This document shows positions 13,762-23,328 of a stretch of 64,000 nucleotides of DNA, piece by piece. Below the pieces are notes generated by a model that was not told the origin of the DNA, did no database searches, and worked only from the letters and a program-made list of their open reading frames with translations. The translations under genes were made by a program, and so were the position numbers. Origin of the DNA: JBFMHP01 sp040752855 (GTDB lineage: Bacteria; Pseudomonadota; Gammaproteobacteria; RBG-16-57-12); the NCBI GenBank assembly GCA_040752855.1, contig JBFMHP010000046.1, positions 1 to 64,000 on the forward strand, read 5' to 3'. Position 1 is the first letter of the stretch. The number at the start of each line of letters is the position of its first letter.

Positions 13762-16700
13762 TTAGTCCAGATGCTCCAGCTCGATGTCGATGCCGAGCGC
13801 GCGGATTTCCTTCAACAGTACATTGAAGGACTCCGGCATGCCGGGCTCGATGCGATGATCGCCGTCGACGATGTTCTTGTACATCTTGGTACGACCGTTG
13901 ACGTCGTCGGACTTGACCGTGAGCATCTCCTGCAGGGTGTAGGAGGCGCCATAGGCCTGCAGCGCCCACACTTCCATCTCCCCGAAGCGCTGACCACCGA
14001 ACTGCGCCTTACCGCCCAGCGGCTGCTGGGTAACCAGGCTGTACGGACCGGTGGAACGGGCATGCATCTTGTCATCGACCAGGTGGTTCAGCTTGAGCAT
14101 GTACATATAACCGACGGTCACCGGCTGGTCGAACGCCTCGCCGGTGCGGCCATCGTACAGGACCGACTGACCGGAGGTCGGCAGGCCGGCGAGTTCCAGC
14201 ATGGACTTGATCTCACTTTCATGCGCCCCTTCGAACACCGGCGTGGCCATCGGCACGCCCTTGCGCAGATTGCCCGCCAACTCGATGACTTCATCATTGG
14301 TGAGCGCGCCCAGGCCTTCCTTCTGCTGCTTGTTGGTGTAGATCTTCTCCAGGAAGCCGCGCACCTCGGCGGCTGAGCGCTGCTCCTCGAGCATGGCGTT
14401 GATCTTGTGGCCAAGACCGCGTGCCGCCCAACCCAGGTGGGTCTCCAGTACCTGACCCACGTTCATACGCGAAGGTACGCCGAGCGGATTCAACACGATG
14501 TCGACCGGCGTGCCATTGGCCAGATACGGCATGTCTTCGAGCGGAACGATGGTGGAGATAACACCCTTGTTACCGTGACGTCCGGCCATCTTGTCACCCG
14601 GCTGGACGCGGCGTTTGACCGCCAGATAGACCTTGACCATCTTGAGCACGCCCGGCACCAGGTCGTCGCCGGCCATGATCTTGCCCTTCTTCTCTTCGTA
14701 CTCGGCGTCGAGGTCGGCGCGCATCTGCTTGAGCTGCTCAGTGGCGCGCTCGAGCTGCTCGTTGGCAGTTTCTTCGCTCAGACGAATCTCGAACCACTTC
14801 TCGCGCGGGATGCCGGCCAGATAGTCCTTGGTGACCTTGTTGCCGGACTTCAGGCCCTTCGGACCGCCAGCAGCGGTCTTGCCGATCAGCATCTTCTCGA
14901 TACGCTGATAGGTGTCATCTTCCACGATACGGAAGGCCTCGTTGAGGTCCTTTTTGACCTGCGCCAGCTGCGCGTTTTGGATCTGCACGGCGCGTGAGTC
15001 GCGCTCTACGCCATCACGAGTGAAGACCTGCACGTCGATGACGGTGCCGTTCATGCCGGAAGGCACGCGCAGCGAGGTGTCCTTCACATCGGAGGCCTTC
15101 TCGCCGAAGATCGCACGCAGCAGTTTCTCTTCCGGAGTCAGCTGGGTTTCGCCCTTGGGCGTGACCTTACCGACCATGATGTCACCGGCCTTCACTTCGG
15201 CGCCGATGTAGACGATGCCTGCCTCATCCAGCTTGGCCAGCGCGCTCTCACCGACGTTCGGGATATCCGAGGTGATTTCCTCGGGACCGAGCTTGGTGTC
15301 GCGCGCCACGCAGGTGAGTTCTTCGATGTGGATCGAGGTGTAACGATCCTCTTCTGCCACACGCTCGGAGAGGAGGATCGAGTCTTCGAAGTTGAAGCCG
15401 TTCCACGGCATGAAGGCGACCAGCAGGTTCTGACCCAGGGCCAGCTCGCCCATATCGGTGGACGGACCGTCGGCCAAGGCGTCGCCACGGGCGATCACAT
15501 CACCCTTCTTCACCAGCGGACGCTGATTGATACAGGTGTTCTGGTTGGAGCGGGTGTACTTCACCATGTTGTAGATGTCTACACCCGGCTCGCCCGCGGC
15601 GGTCTCGTCATCGTTGACACGTACGACGATACGGCCGGCGTCGACCGAGTCGACCACGCCACCGCGCTTGGCAACAACAGTTACGCCGGAGTCGATGGCC
15701 ACTACACGCTCGATACCGGTACCAACCAGCGGCTTGTCGGCGCGCAATGTCGGAACGGCTTGGCGTTGCATGTTCGAACCCATCAAGGCGCGGTTGGCGT
15801 CATCGTGTTCCAGGAACGGAATCAGTGACGCGGCCACGGAAACGATCTGCTTCGGCGAGATGTCCATGTAATTCACGCGGTCAGGTGTCGACATGGTGAA
15901 TTCATTCTGATGACGCACCGATACCAGCTCATCGGTCAGCTTGTTGTGGCTGTCCAGGGTCGCATTCGCCTGGGCGATCGTGTACTGCGCCTCTTCGATG
16001 GCCGACAGGTAATCGATCTGGTTGGTCACCTTGCCGTCGACCACGCGACGATACGGCGTTTCGAGGAAACCGTACTCGTTGGTGCGCGCGTAGACGGACA
16101 ACGAGTTGATCAGACCGATGTTCGGACCTTCCGGGGTCTCGATCGGGCAGACGCGGCCGTAGTGGGTCGGATGTACGTCGCGCACCTCGAAACCGGCGCG
16201 CTCACGCGTCAGGCCGCCGGGGCCCAGGGCTGAAACACGGCGCTTGTGCGTGATCTCGGAGAGCGGATTGTTCTGGTCCATGAATTGCGAGAGCTGGCTG
16301 GAGCCGAAGAACTCCTTCACCGCCGCCGACACCGGCTTGGCGTTGATCAGCTCCTGCGGCATCATGGTCTCGGCCTCGCTCAGGCTCAGGCGTTCCTTCA
16401 CGGCGCGCTCCACGCGCACCAGACCGGCGCGGAATTGGTTCTCGACCATTTCACCCACGCTGCGGATGCGGCGGTTGCCCAGGTGATCGATGTCATCGAC
16501 CACGCCCTTGCCGTTGCGGATATCCAGCAAGGTCTTCAGTACGTCGACGATGTCCTGCTTGCTCAGCGTACCCTCGCCGACGATCTCCTCACGGCCGACG
16601 CGGCGGTTGAACTTCATGCGGCCGACCGCCGAAAGGTCGTAACGGTCGAGACTGAAAAACAGGTTGTCGAACAGGCTCTCGGCGGCTTCCTTGGTCGGCG

Positions 16701-17844
16701 GCTCGCCGGGGCGCATCATGCGGTAGATTTCCACCAGCGCCTCGAGTTGCGTGGTGGTGGAGTCCAGACGCAAGGTGTCGGAGACGTACGGACCATGATC
16801 GAGGTCGTTCACGTACAAGGTCTTGATCTCGGAGAATCCCGCCTCGACCAGCTTTTCCAGCACGACCTCGGTGATCTCGTCATTGGCGTTGGCCACGAGC
16901 TCGCCGGTCATTTCATCGACCATGTTCTTGGCCAGGATCTTGCCGATCAGATAATCGCGCGGCACATCCAGCTTGGTCACGCCATCGGTCTCGAGCGATT
17001 TGATGGTGCGCGCCGTCACACGACGTCCCTTCTCCACGTACACATTCTTGCCGGACTTGATATCAAACAGTGCGGTTTCACCGCGCAGACGTTCGGGCAC
17101 GAGCTTCAGGGTAAACTCGCCCTTCTTGTCGATATTGAAGGTATTGGTCTCGAAGAAGCTCGCGAGCATCTCTTCGTTGTCGAAGCCCAGCGCGCGCAGC
17201 ACGACCGTGGCCGGCAGCTTGCGGCGGCGGTCGATACGGACGAAGACGTTGTCCTTGGGATCGAACTCGAACTCCAACCAGGAGCCACGATAAGGAATGA
17301 TGACAGCGTTATACAGCAGCTTGCCCGAGGAATGGGTCTTACCGCGGTCGTGATCGAAGAATACGCCGGGTGAGCGATGCAACTGGGAGACGATCACGCG
17401 CTCGGTGCCGTTGATGACGAAGGTGCCGGTATCAGTCATGAGCGGAATCTCGCCCATGTAGATCTCTTGTTCCTTCACGTCCTTGATGGACTTAGTGCCG
17501 GCCGGAGCCTCTTTGTCGAAGATAACCAGGCGAACCTTGACGCGCAGGGGTGCTGCATAGGTCGTACCGCGCAGTTTACATTCCTTAACATCAAAGACCG
17601 GCTTGCCGAGACGGAAGTCGACATACTCAAGCGAGGCGTACCCCGAATAACTCGTGATCGGAAACACGGACTTGAAGGCCGCGTGCAAGCCGCGCTCTGC
17701 GCGCTCGCTTGGAGGGGTGTCCAGCTGCAAAAACTCGCGGTAGGAGTCCTTCTGAATCGCCAGCAGATAGGGAACCCCTAATATGCTGGGGCGTTTACCA
17801 AAATCCTTACGGATGCGTTTCTTCTCAGTGAAAGAGTAAGCCAT
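13762..17844 (-). CDS. rpoB: RNA polymerase beta subunit
   Basis: Beta forms the other half of the polymerase active-site cleft. The 1360-residue product (E. coli 1342) starts MAYSFTEKKRIRKDFGKRP. The rifampicin region reads GSSQLSQFMDQNNPLSEITH then KRRVSALGPGG, which is the sensitive-type sequence. The C-terminal part has GDKMAGRHGNKGV and ends LGIDIELEHLD. It is preceded by a 269-nt spacer after rplL. Confidence 0.98.
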   Translation of the reverse strand: MAYSFTEKKRIRKDFGKRPSILGVPYLLAIQKDSYREFLQLDTPPSERAERGLHAAFKSVFPITSYSGYASLEYVDFRLGKPVFDVKECKLRGTTYAAPLRVKVRLVIFDKEAPAGTKSIKDVKEQEIYMGEIPLMTDTGTFVINGTERVIVSQLHRSPGVFFDHDRGKTHSSGKLLYNAVIIPYRGSWLEFEFDPKDNVFVRIDRRRKLPATVVLRALGFDNEEMLASFFETNTFNIDKKGEFTLKLVPERLRGETALFDIKSGKNVYVEKGRRVTARTIKSLETDGVTKLDVPRDYLIGKILAKNMVDEMTGELVANANDEITEVVLEKLVEAGFSEIKTLYVNDLDHGPYVSDTLRLDSTTTQLEALVEIYRMMRPGEPPTKEAAESLFDNLFFSLDRYDLSAVGRMKFNRRVGREEIVGEGTLSKQDIVDVLKTLLDIRNGKGVVDDIDHLGNRRIRSVGEMVENQFRAGLVRVERAVKERLSLSEAETMMPQELINAKPVSAAVKEFFGSSQLSQFMDQNNPLSEITHKRRVSALGPGGLTRERAGFEVRDVHPTHYGRVCPIETPEGPNIGLINSLSVYARTNEYGFLETPYRRVVDGKVTNQIDYLSAIEEAQYTIAQANATLDSHNKLTDELVSVRHQNEFTMSTPDRVNYMDISPKQIVSVAASLIPFLEHDDANRALMGSNMQRQAVPTLRADKPLVGTGIERVVAIDSGVTVVAKRGGVVDSVDAGRIVVRVNDDETAAGEPGVDIYNMVKYTRSNQNTCINQRPLVKKGDVIARGDALADGPSTDMGELALGQNLLVAFMPWNGFNFEDSILLSERVAEEDRYTSIHIEELTCVARDTKLGPEEITSDIPNVGESALAKLDEAGIVYIGAEVKAGDIMVGKVTPKGETQLTPEEKLLRAIFGEKASDVKDTSLRVPSGMNGTVIDVQVFTRDGVERDSRAVQIQNAQLAQVKKDLNEAFRIVEDDTYQRIEKMLIGKTAAGGPKGLKSGNKVTKDYLAGIPREKWFEIRLSEETANEQLERATEQLKQMRADLDAEYEEKKGKIMAGDDLVPGVLKMVKVYLAVKRRVQPGDKMAGRHGNKGVISTIVPLEDMPYLANGTPVDIVLNPLGVPSRMNVGQVLETHLGWAARGLGHKINAMLEEQRSAAEVRGFLEKIYTNKQQKEGLGALTNDEVIELAGNLRKGVPMATPVFEGAHESEIKSMLELAGLPTSGQSVLYDGRTGEAFDQPVTVGYMYMLKLNHLVDDKMHARSTGPYSLVTQQPLGGKAQFGGQRFGEMEVWALQAYGASYTLQEMLTVKSDDVNGRTKMYKNIVDGDHRIEPGMPESFNVLLKEIRALGIDIELEHLD

Positions 17845-18113
17845 CAGAATTCCTCAGCAAATCACTAACGTTGGGTACACACCACGCCAACAGCAGGTCG
17901 AGCGGCGTCACAAAAAAACCAAAGAGACAACCTTAAGCGCAAAAAGGCCGGCAGCTCGATCGCTACCAGCCACACGCCACGGTTATCTCAACAACCTTGT
18001 TTCAAAATGGTGTTATGCCTCCGGGCATAATTATATCGGGAAAATCCAGATACGCACGCCTTCCTTGGCATTTTTTTTGCTGCATCGGCAAAAAAGCGTA
18101 TCGTTTTGTCGAA
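17845..18113 (-). promoter_or_regulatory. rplL-rpoB intergenic control region
   Basis: This 269-nt spacer is in the place where E. coli has its partial attenuator and RNase III site. Two hairpins are visible: TTTTTTGC/GCAAAAAA at 18073-18095, and a 7-bp stem TTATGCC/GGCATAA with a 4-nt loop at 18013-18030. A TATAAT hexamer overlaps the second (18030-18035) but has no clear -35 box, so a promoter is not called. A role in setting the ratio of L7/L12 to beta is an inference from position. Confidence 0.45.
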
Positions 18114-18491
18114 TTACTTCAGTTCGACAGTCGCACCGGCTTCAACCAGTTCCTTTTTGATCTTCTCGGCGTCGGCCTTAGATACACCTTCCTTCACAGC
18201 GGCGGGTGCACCCTCAACCAGGTCCTTGGCCTCTTTCAGGCCCAGACCGGTGACAGCGCGTACGACCTTGATTACACCAACCTTGTTGGCGCCGGCAGAA
18301 GCCAGCACAACGTTGAACTCGGTCTTCTCTTCAGCAGCCGGGGCAGCGCCGCCGGCAGCAGGACCTGCAGCTACCGCAACGGCGGCGGCAGAAACACCGA
18401 ACTTCTTCTCCATTGCTTCAACCAGCTCAACAACTTCCATCACGGACATGTTGGCGATGGTTTCCAGGATATCGTCTTTAGATACGGCCAT
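18114..18491 (-). CDS. rplL: 50S ribosomal protein L7/L12
   Basis: L7/L12 forms the flexible stalk that recruits translational GTPases. The 125-residue product starts MAVSKDDILETIANMSVMEV. It has an N-terminal dimerisation helix, an Ala/Gly-rich hinge (about residues 36-55), and the C-terminal domain with KVGVIKVVRAVTGLGLKEAK. A Met three codons earlier is open but does not match the family start. Confidence 0.97.
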   Translation of the reverse strand: MAVSKDDILETIANMSVMEVVELVEAMEKKFGVSAAAVAVAAGPAAGGAAPAAEEKTEFNVVLASAGANKVGVIKVVRAVTGLGLKEAKDLVEGAPAAVKEGVSKADAEKIKKELVEAGATVELK

Positions 18492-18545
18492 GGTTTTCAC
18501 TCCAATAAAATAAAAGATTTATGCTAAAAATGAGATTTGTAACGT

Positions 18546-19073
18546 TTAAGCTGACTGTTTCTGATCGCGCACTGCCGCGACAGTGCGAACCAACTTGCCA
18601 GGAACTTCGTTGAGCGTGCGCGCCAGCTTTTCGACCGGCTGCTTCATTACACCCATCAACATCGCGATTGCCTGATCCTTCGTCGGCATCTTCGCCAGGC
18701 GGTCGATTTCTTTCGCCTGGAGCATTTTGCCGCCGATGGAAACAACTCTGACAATCAGTTTGTCGTTACCTTTGGCAAATTCAGAGATGACACGCGCCGC
18801 AGCGCCCGGGTCCTCTTGCGAGAACGCCAGCACCAGCGGGCCCACCAGACCGGGCTGCATGCACTCGAAGCTCGTGCCCTGAACCGCGCGACGCGCCAGG
18901 GTGTTCTTCACTACGCGCACATAGACCCCGGACTCGCGCGCCTTCTTGCGCAGAGCCGTCATCTCACCAACAGTCAGCCCTCGATACTCGGCTGCAATCG
19001 CAGACAATGCGCTTGCCGCCACCTCAGCCACTTCAGCAACTACTTGCTTTTTAGCTTCGATATTGAGAGCCAC
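18546..19073 (-). CDS. rplJ: 50S ribosomal protein L10 (GTG start)
   Basis: L10 anchors the L7/L12 dimers and, bound to them, represses its own mRNA. A GTG start at 19073 is chosen because AGGAGG lies 8 nt upstream and the product then begins VALNIEAKKQVVAEVAEVA, as in the family (175 residues). An in-frame ATG 66 nt upstream would add a segment without similarity. The spacer to rplL is 54 nt. Confidence 0.93.
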   Translation of the reverse strand: MALNIEAKKQVVAEVAEVAASALSAIAAEYRGLTVGEMTALRKKARESGVYVRVVKNTLARRAVQGTSFECMQPGLVGPLVLAFSQEDPGAAARVISEFAKGNDKLIVRVVSIGGKMLQAKEIDRLAKMPTKDQAIAMLMGVMKQPVEKLARTLNEVPGKLVRTVAAVRDQKQSA

Positions 19074-19179
19074 TTCTTTACCTCCTCGCAATGCGGCCTG
19101 CTTGTACAGACCCGCATCTTGCTCCACATCGAGCACCATGGTTGGCGCTCAACCCTTACGGTGAGCTGCCAGAGCATCC

Positions 19180-19300
19180 TTCTGGGCTACACCGTCTACG
19201 TAGGCCGGACACAACCGCGTCCGATTAAACCGAAGTGCCTACGGTCTTTGACGATCGCATCTCCGACTGCGACCCAAAGTCAAAGAGGGCGCCACCCGCA
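19180..19300 (-). promoter_or_regulatory. L10 leader (rplJL autoregulatory mRNA element)
   Basis: The 251-nt rplA-rplJ spacer contains a folded leader in the position of the L10(L12)4 binding site. A 7-bp stem (19199-19205 with 19237-19243, CGTAGGC/GCCTACG) encloses a second stem (19206-19210 with 19219-19223), followed on the transcript by TAGACGGTGTAG. Identity as the L10 leader is an inference from position and this motif; a covariance-model search was not possible. Confidence 0.55.
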
Positions 19301-19324
19301 AACGGGCCGCGCCCCAACATTCGA

Positions 19325-20020
19325 TTAGATACCGAGGGTACCTTTATCGATCTGCACGCCCGCACCCATGGTGGTGGATACGGTGACGCGCTTGAAATAA
19401 ATCCCCTTGGACGTGCTGGGCTTCATCTTGTTCAGATCCGCCAGCAGGGCGTCCAAGTTGCCACGCAGGGCGGCAGCATCGAAGTTGATCTTGCCGATAG
19501 TGCAGTGGATGATACCGTTCTTGTCGGTACGATAACGCACCTGACCCGCCTTGGCGTTTTTCACCGCGCCGGCGACATCGGGCGTAACCGTGCCAACCTT
19601 CGGGTTCGGCATCAGGCCGCGCGGACCCAACACCTGACCGAGCTGACCGACGATGCGCATGGCATCCGGGCTCGCGATGACGACATCGAAATCCATCATG
19701 CCCTTCTTGACCTGCTCGGCCAGATCCTCGAAACCGACGATATCGGCGCCCGCAGCCTTGGCGGCTTCGGCGTTCGCACCTTGGGCAAACACCGCCACGC
19801 GCACAGATTTGCCCGTGCCGTTCGGCAGTACGGTGGAACCGCGCACCGCTTGATCGGATTTACGCGGATCGACCCCGAGGTTGATCGCCACATCGACCGA
19901 CTCGACAAACTTCGCCGCCGGCAGCTCCTTCAGGATCTTGAAGGCCTCATCGATGCCGTAGAGCTTGGTCGGATCGACCTTGGCGCGAATCGCTTGTTGA
20001 CGCTTTGAAATCTTAGCCAT
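19325..20020 (-). CDS. rplA: 50S ribosomal protein L1
   Basis: L1 forms the mobile stalk near the E site and represses the L11 operon in other bacteria. The 231-residue product starts MAKISKRQQAIRAKVDPTKL and contains GPRGLMPNPKVGTVTPDV and the C-terminal STTMGAGVQIDKGTLGI. It lies 3 nt after rplK. Confidence 0.97.
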   Translation of the reverse strand: MAKISKRQQAIRAKVDPTKLYGIDEAFKILKELPAAKFVESVDVAINLGVDPRKSDQAVRGSTVLPNGTGKSVRVAVFAQGANAEAAKAAGADIVGFEDLAEQVKKGMMDFDVVIASPDAMRIVGQLGQVLGPRGLMPNPKVGTVTPDVAGAVKNAKAGQVRYRTDKNGIIHCTIGKINFDAAALRGNLDALLADLNKMKPSTSKGIYFKRVTVSTTMGAGVQIDKGTLGI

Positions 20021-20023
20021 GAC

Positions 20024-20455
20024 TTACACCCCCTCCACATCGATACCCATGCTGCGCGCAGTGCCGGCGATGGTACGCACCGCCGCATCTATGCTCGCCG
20101 CCGTGATATCGGGCATCTTGACCTTGGCGATGTCTTCGAGCTGCTTACGCGTAACCTTGCCGACCTTGTCGCGGTTCGGCACAGCGCTGCCGCTCTGAAT
20201 ACCGATCGCCTTCTTCAACAGAATGGAGGCCGGCGGGGTCTTGACGATGAATGTAAAGCTGCGGTCGCTGTAGACGGTGATGACTACCGGAACCGGCAGA
20301 CCGGGTTCCAGGCTCTGAGTCTGGGCATTGAACGCCTTGCAGAACTCCATGATGTTGACACCGCGCTGACCCAGCGCCGGACCGACCGGCGGGCTCGGGT
20401 TAGCTTGACCGGCCTTGACCTGCAACTTGATGTAGGCTTCGATCTTCTTAGCCAT
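20024..20455 (-). CDS. rplK: 50S ribosomal protein L11
   Basis: L11 lies at the GTPase centre and is needed for RelA-dependent stringent signalling. The 143-residue product starts MAKKIEAYIKLQVKAGQANP and has the conserved PSPPVGPALGQRGVNIMEFC segment. The 61-nt gap from nusG holds no clear promoter. Confidence 0.97.
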   Translation of the reverse strand: MAKKIEAYIKLQVKAGQANPSPPVGPALGQRGVNIMEFCKAFNAQTQSLEPGLPVPVVITVYSDRSFTFIVKTPPASILLKKAIGIQSGSAVPNRDKVGKVTRKQLEDIAKVKMPDITAASIDAAVRTIAGTARSMGIDVEGV

Positions 20456-20516
20456 GACTTACTCCTATGTTTGGGTGCAAACGCCTCGCGGCTCCCCGTG
20501 ATACCAATCTTGTGTC

Positions 20517-21050
20517 TCAGCCCTTTTCGACTTGGCTGAACTCAAGATCAACCGGTGTCGAGCGACCGAAAATCGTCACCTCGACACGCAACCGGCTCTT
20601 GTCGTAGTCGATCTCCTCGACCACGCCATTGAAATCCTTGAACGGGCCATCGATGATGCGCACCACTTCGCCCACCTCGAACAGCACCTTCGGACGCGGC
20701 TTCTCCGCCCCCTCTTCCACACGCTGCAGAATCGCCTGAGCCTCTTTCTCGGTGATCGGGGCCGGCTTGTCGCCGGTGCCGCCGATGAAACCCATCACAC
20801 GCGGGACTTCCTTCACCAAGTGCCAGGTCTCGTCGTCCATCTCCATCTGGACCAGGACATAGCCGGGGAAGAATTTGCGATCACTCTTCCGCTTCTGACC
20901 GTCCTTCATTTCGACCACTTCCTCGGTCGGCACCAGAACCTGGCCGAACTTGTGCTCCAAGCCCTTGCGGCGCACGCGCTCTTCGAGGGAGCGCTTCACC
21001 TGGCTTTCAAAACCGGAAAAGGCATGTACTACATACCAGCGCATCGCCAT
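20517..21050 (-). CDS. nusG: Transcription elongation/antitermination factor NusG
   Basis: NusG binds RNA polymerase through its N-terminal domain and S10 or Rho through its C-terminal KOW domain. The 177-residue product starts MAMRWYVVHAFSGFESQVKR; the KOW segment is VGEVVRIIDGPFKDFNGVV. It lies 3 nt after secE, the normal pairing. Confidence 0.97.
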   Translation of the reverse strand: MAMRWYVVHAFSGFESQVKRSLEERVRRKGLEHKFGQVLVPTEEVVEMKDGQKRKSDRKFFPGYVLVQMEMDDETWHLVKEVPRVMGFIGGTGDKPAPITEKEAQAILQRVEEGAEKPRPKVLFEVGEVVRIIDGPFKDFNGVVEEIDYDKSRLRVEVTIFGRSTPVDLEFSQVEKG

Positions 21051-21053
21051 ATC

Positions 21054-21401
21054 TTAGCTCCCTTGACCGGTGAGCAGTTGCACCGCCCACAACAGAAACA
21101 TATCCAGCAGCCAGAGCAGTATACCCACGATGACGACAACCACCATCACGATCATGGTCGTCTGCACCGTTTCCTTGCGCGTCGGCCACACCACCTTGCG
21201 TACCTCGGTGCGCGACTCTTTGACGAACGACAACGCCGCACGCCCCGGTTCGGATTGCGCAGCCACGATGATCGCCAAGACCAACGCCACTATCACGCCA
21301 AGGACACGGATCCAGGTTGCTTGATCCGCAAAAACATAAAAACCGACGACACCGCCCGCCAGTATCAGGAGCGATACGATCAGTTTGATTTTATCCGCCA
21401 T
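21054..21401 (-). CDS. secE: Preprotein translocase subunit SecE
   Basis: SecE clamps SecY in the Sec translocon. The 115-residue product starts MADKIKLIVSLLILAGG and has three hydrophobic helices (about residues 6-24, 30-47 and 83-109), the enterobacterial-type architecture, with the conserved cytoplasmic motif EVRKVVWPTRKET before the last helix. An upstream extension would run into tRNA-Trp and was rejected. Confidence 0.95.
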   Translation of the reverse strand: MADKIKLIVSLLILAGGVVGFYVFADQATWIRVLGVIVALVLAIIVAAQSEPGRAALSFVKESRTEVRKVVWPTRKETVQTTMIVMVVVVIVGILLWLLDMFLLWAVQLLTGQGS

Positions 21402-21425
21402 TCGGACGTTAACTCCCGAATTAAA

Positions 21426-21501
21426 TGGCAGGCCAGGAGGGAATCGAACCCCCAACCTGCGGTTTTGGAGACCGCCGCTCTGCCAATTGAGCTACTGGCC
21501 T
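21426..21501 (-). tRNA. trnW: tRNA-Trp (CCA)
   Basis: The 76-nt cloverleaf has acceptor AGGCCAG/CTGGCCT, an anticodon loop CTCCAAA giving anticodon CCA, a T-loop TTCGATT and an encoded 3' CCA. It sits between tufB and secE, 24 nt before the secE start. Confidence 0.97.
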
Positions 21502-21510
21502 AAACTCATA

Positions 21511-21552
21511 TGACGAAGGGGTAGATGTCACCCACCTACCCCTGCGCCGTCA
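21511..21552 (-). promoter_or_regulatory. Hairpin between tufB and tRNA-Trp
   Basis: The spacer can fold as TGACG/CGTCA outside and GGGGTAG/CTACCCC inside, ending 9 nt before the tRNA 5' end. No U-tract follows. A role in 3'-end formation of tufB mRNA or in tRNA processing is an inference. Confidence 0.45.
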
Positions 21553-21567
21553 TTTTGTACCGAATGA

Positions 21568-22758
<1,191 letters not shown>

Positions 22759-22816
22759 CTGCAGATCCCCTTAATTTTAAGATTAGTTAACCTTAAACCA
22801 ATAAATAAACAGAATG

Positions 22817-22892
<76 letters not shown>

Positions 22893-22918
22893 GAATCCTG
22901 ATCACATCACGCACAACC

Positions 22919-22992
<74 letters not shown>

Positions 22993-23021
22993 AAGCATCT
23001 CTGGTACACGCGCAAATAAAC

Positions 23022-23106
23022 TGGTGGAGGGGGGTGGATTCGAACCACCGAAGGCAGAGCCGTCAGATTTACAGTCTGATCCCTTTGGCCGCTCGGGAAC
23101 CCCTCC
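23022..23106 (-). tRNA. trnY: tRNA-Tyr (GTA)
   Basis: This is an 85-nt class II tRNA with a long variable arm. The acceptor is GGAGGGG/CCCCTCC with discriminator A and an encoded CCA, and the anticodon loop CTGTAAA gives GTA. It is the first gene of the tRNA-tufB transcript, about 20 nt after its promoter. Confidence 0.97.
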
Positions 23107-23126
23107 GGCGCCACAACAAGGCGCGT

Positions 23127-23155
23127 ATTCTGATGGAGTTGCCCAGCCGTGTCAA
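23127..23155 (-). promoter_or_regulatory. Strong stable-RNA promoter for tRNA-tufB operon
   Basis: On the minus strand a perfect -35 TTGACA (23150-23155) and a -10 CAGAAT (23127-23132) are 17 nt apart. An A/T-rich stretch just upstream of the -35 (TTTCATTGTTTTAATG) looks like an UP element, and the discriminator ACGCGCC is GC-rich. Together these are features of growth-rate and ppGpp-controlled promoters. The gap up to 23328 otherwise shows nothing I recognise. Confidence 0.85.
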
Positions 23156-23328
23156 CATTAAAACAATGAAATTTCTTTGACTTGCCCGCACCGCACGCGG
23201 CTGGCGCGAGGGCGCGAAACTTAGCGTGGTACAAGCGTATTTTGACGGGAAACTCGCTTAGATTTATGCTTTCGACTCCGCGATCGGACTCCGTCAAAAC
23301 ACGGCCAAGAGGCCAAGGCCCGCATAGT

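Noticed and set aside
18030..18035. TATAAT in the rplL-rpoB spacer as an rpoB promoter
   Set aside because: No -35 hexamer lies 16-18 nt upstream and the hexamer overlaps a hairpin, so a promoter is not supported.
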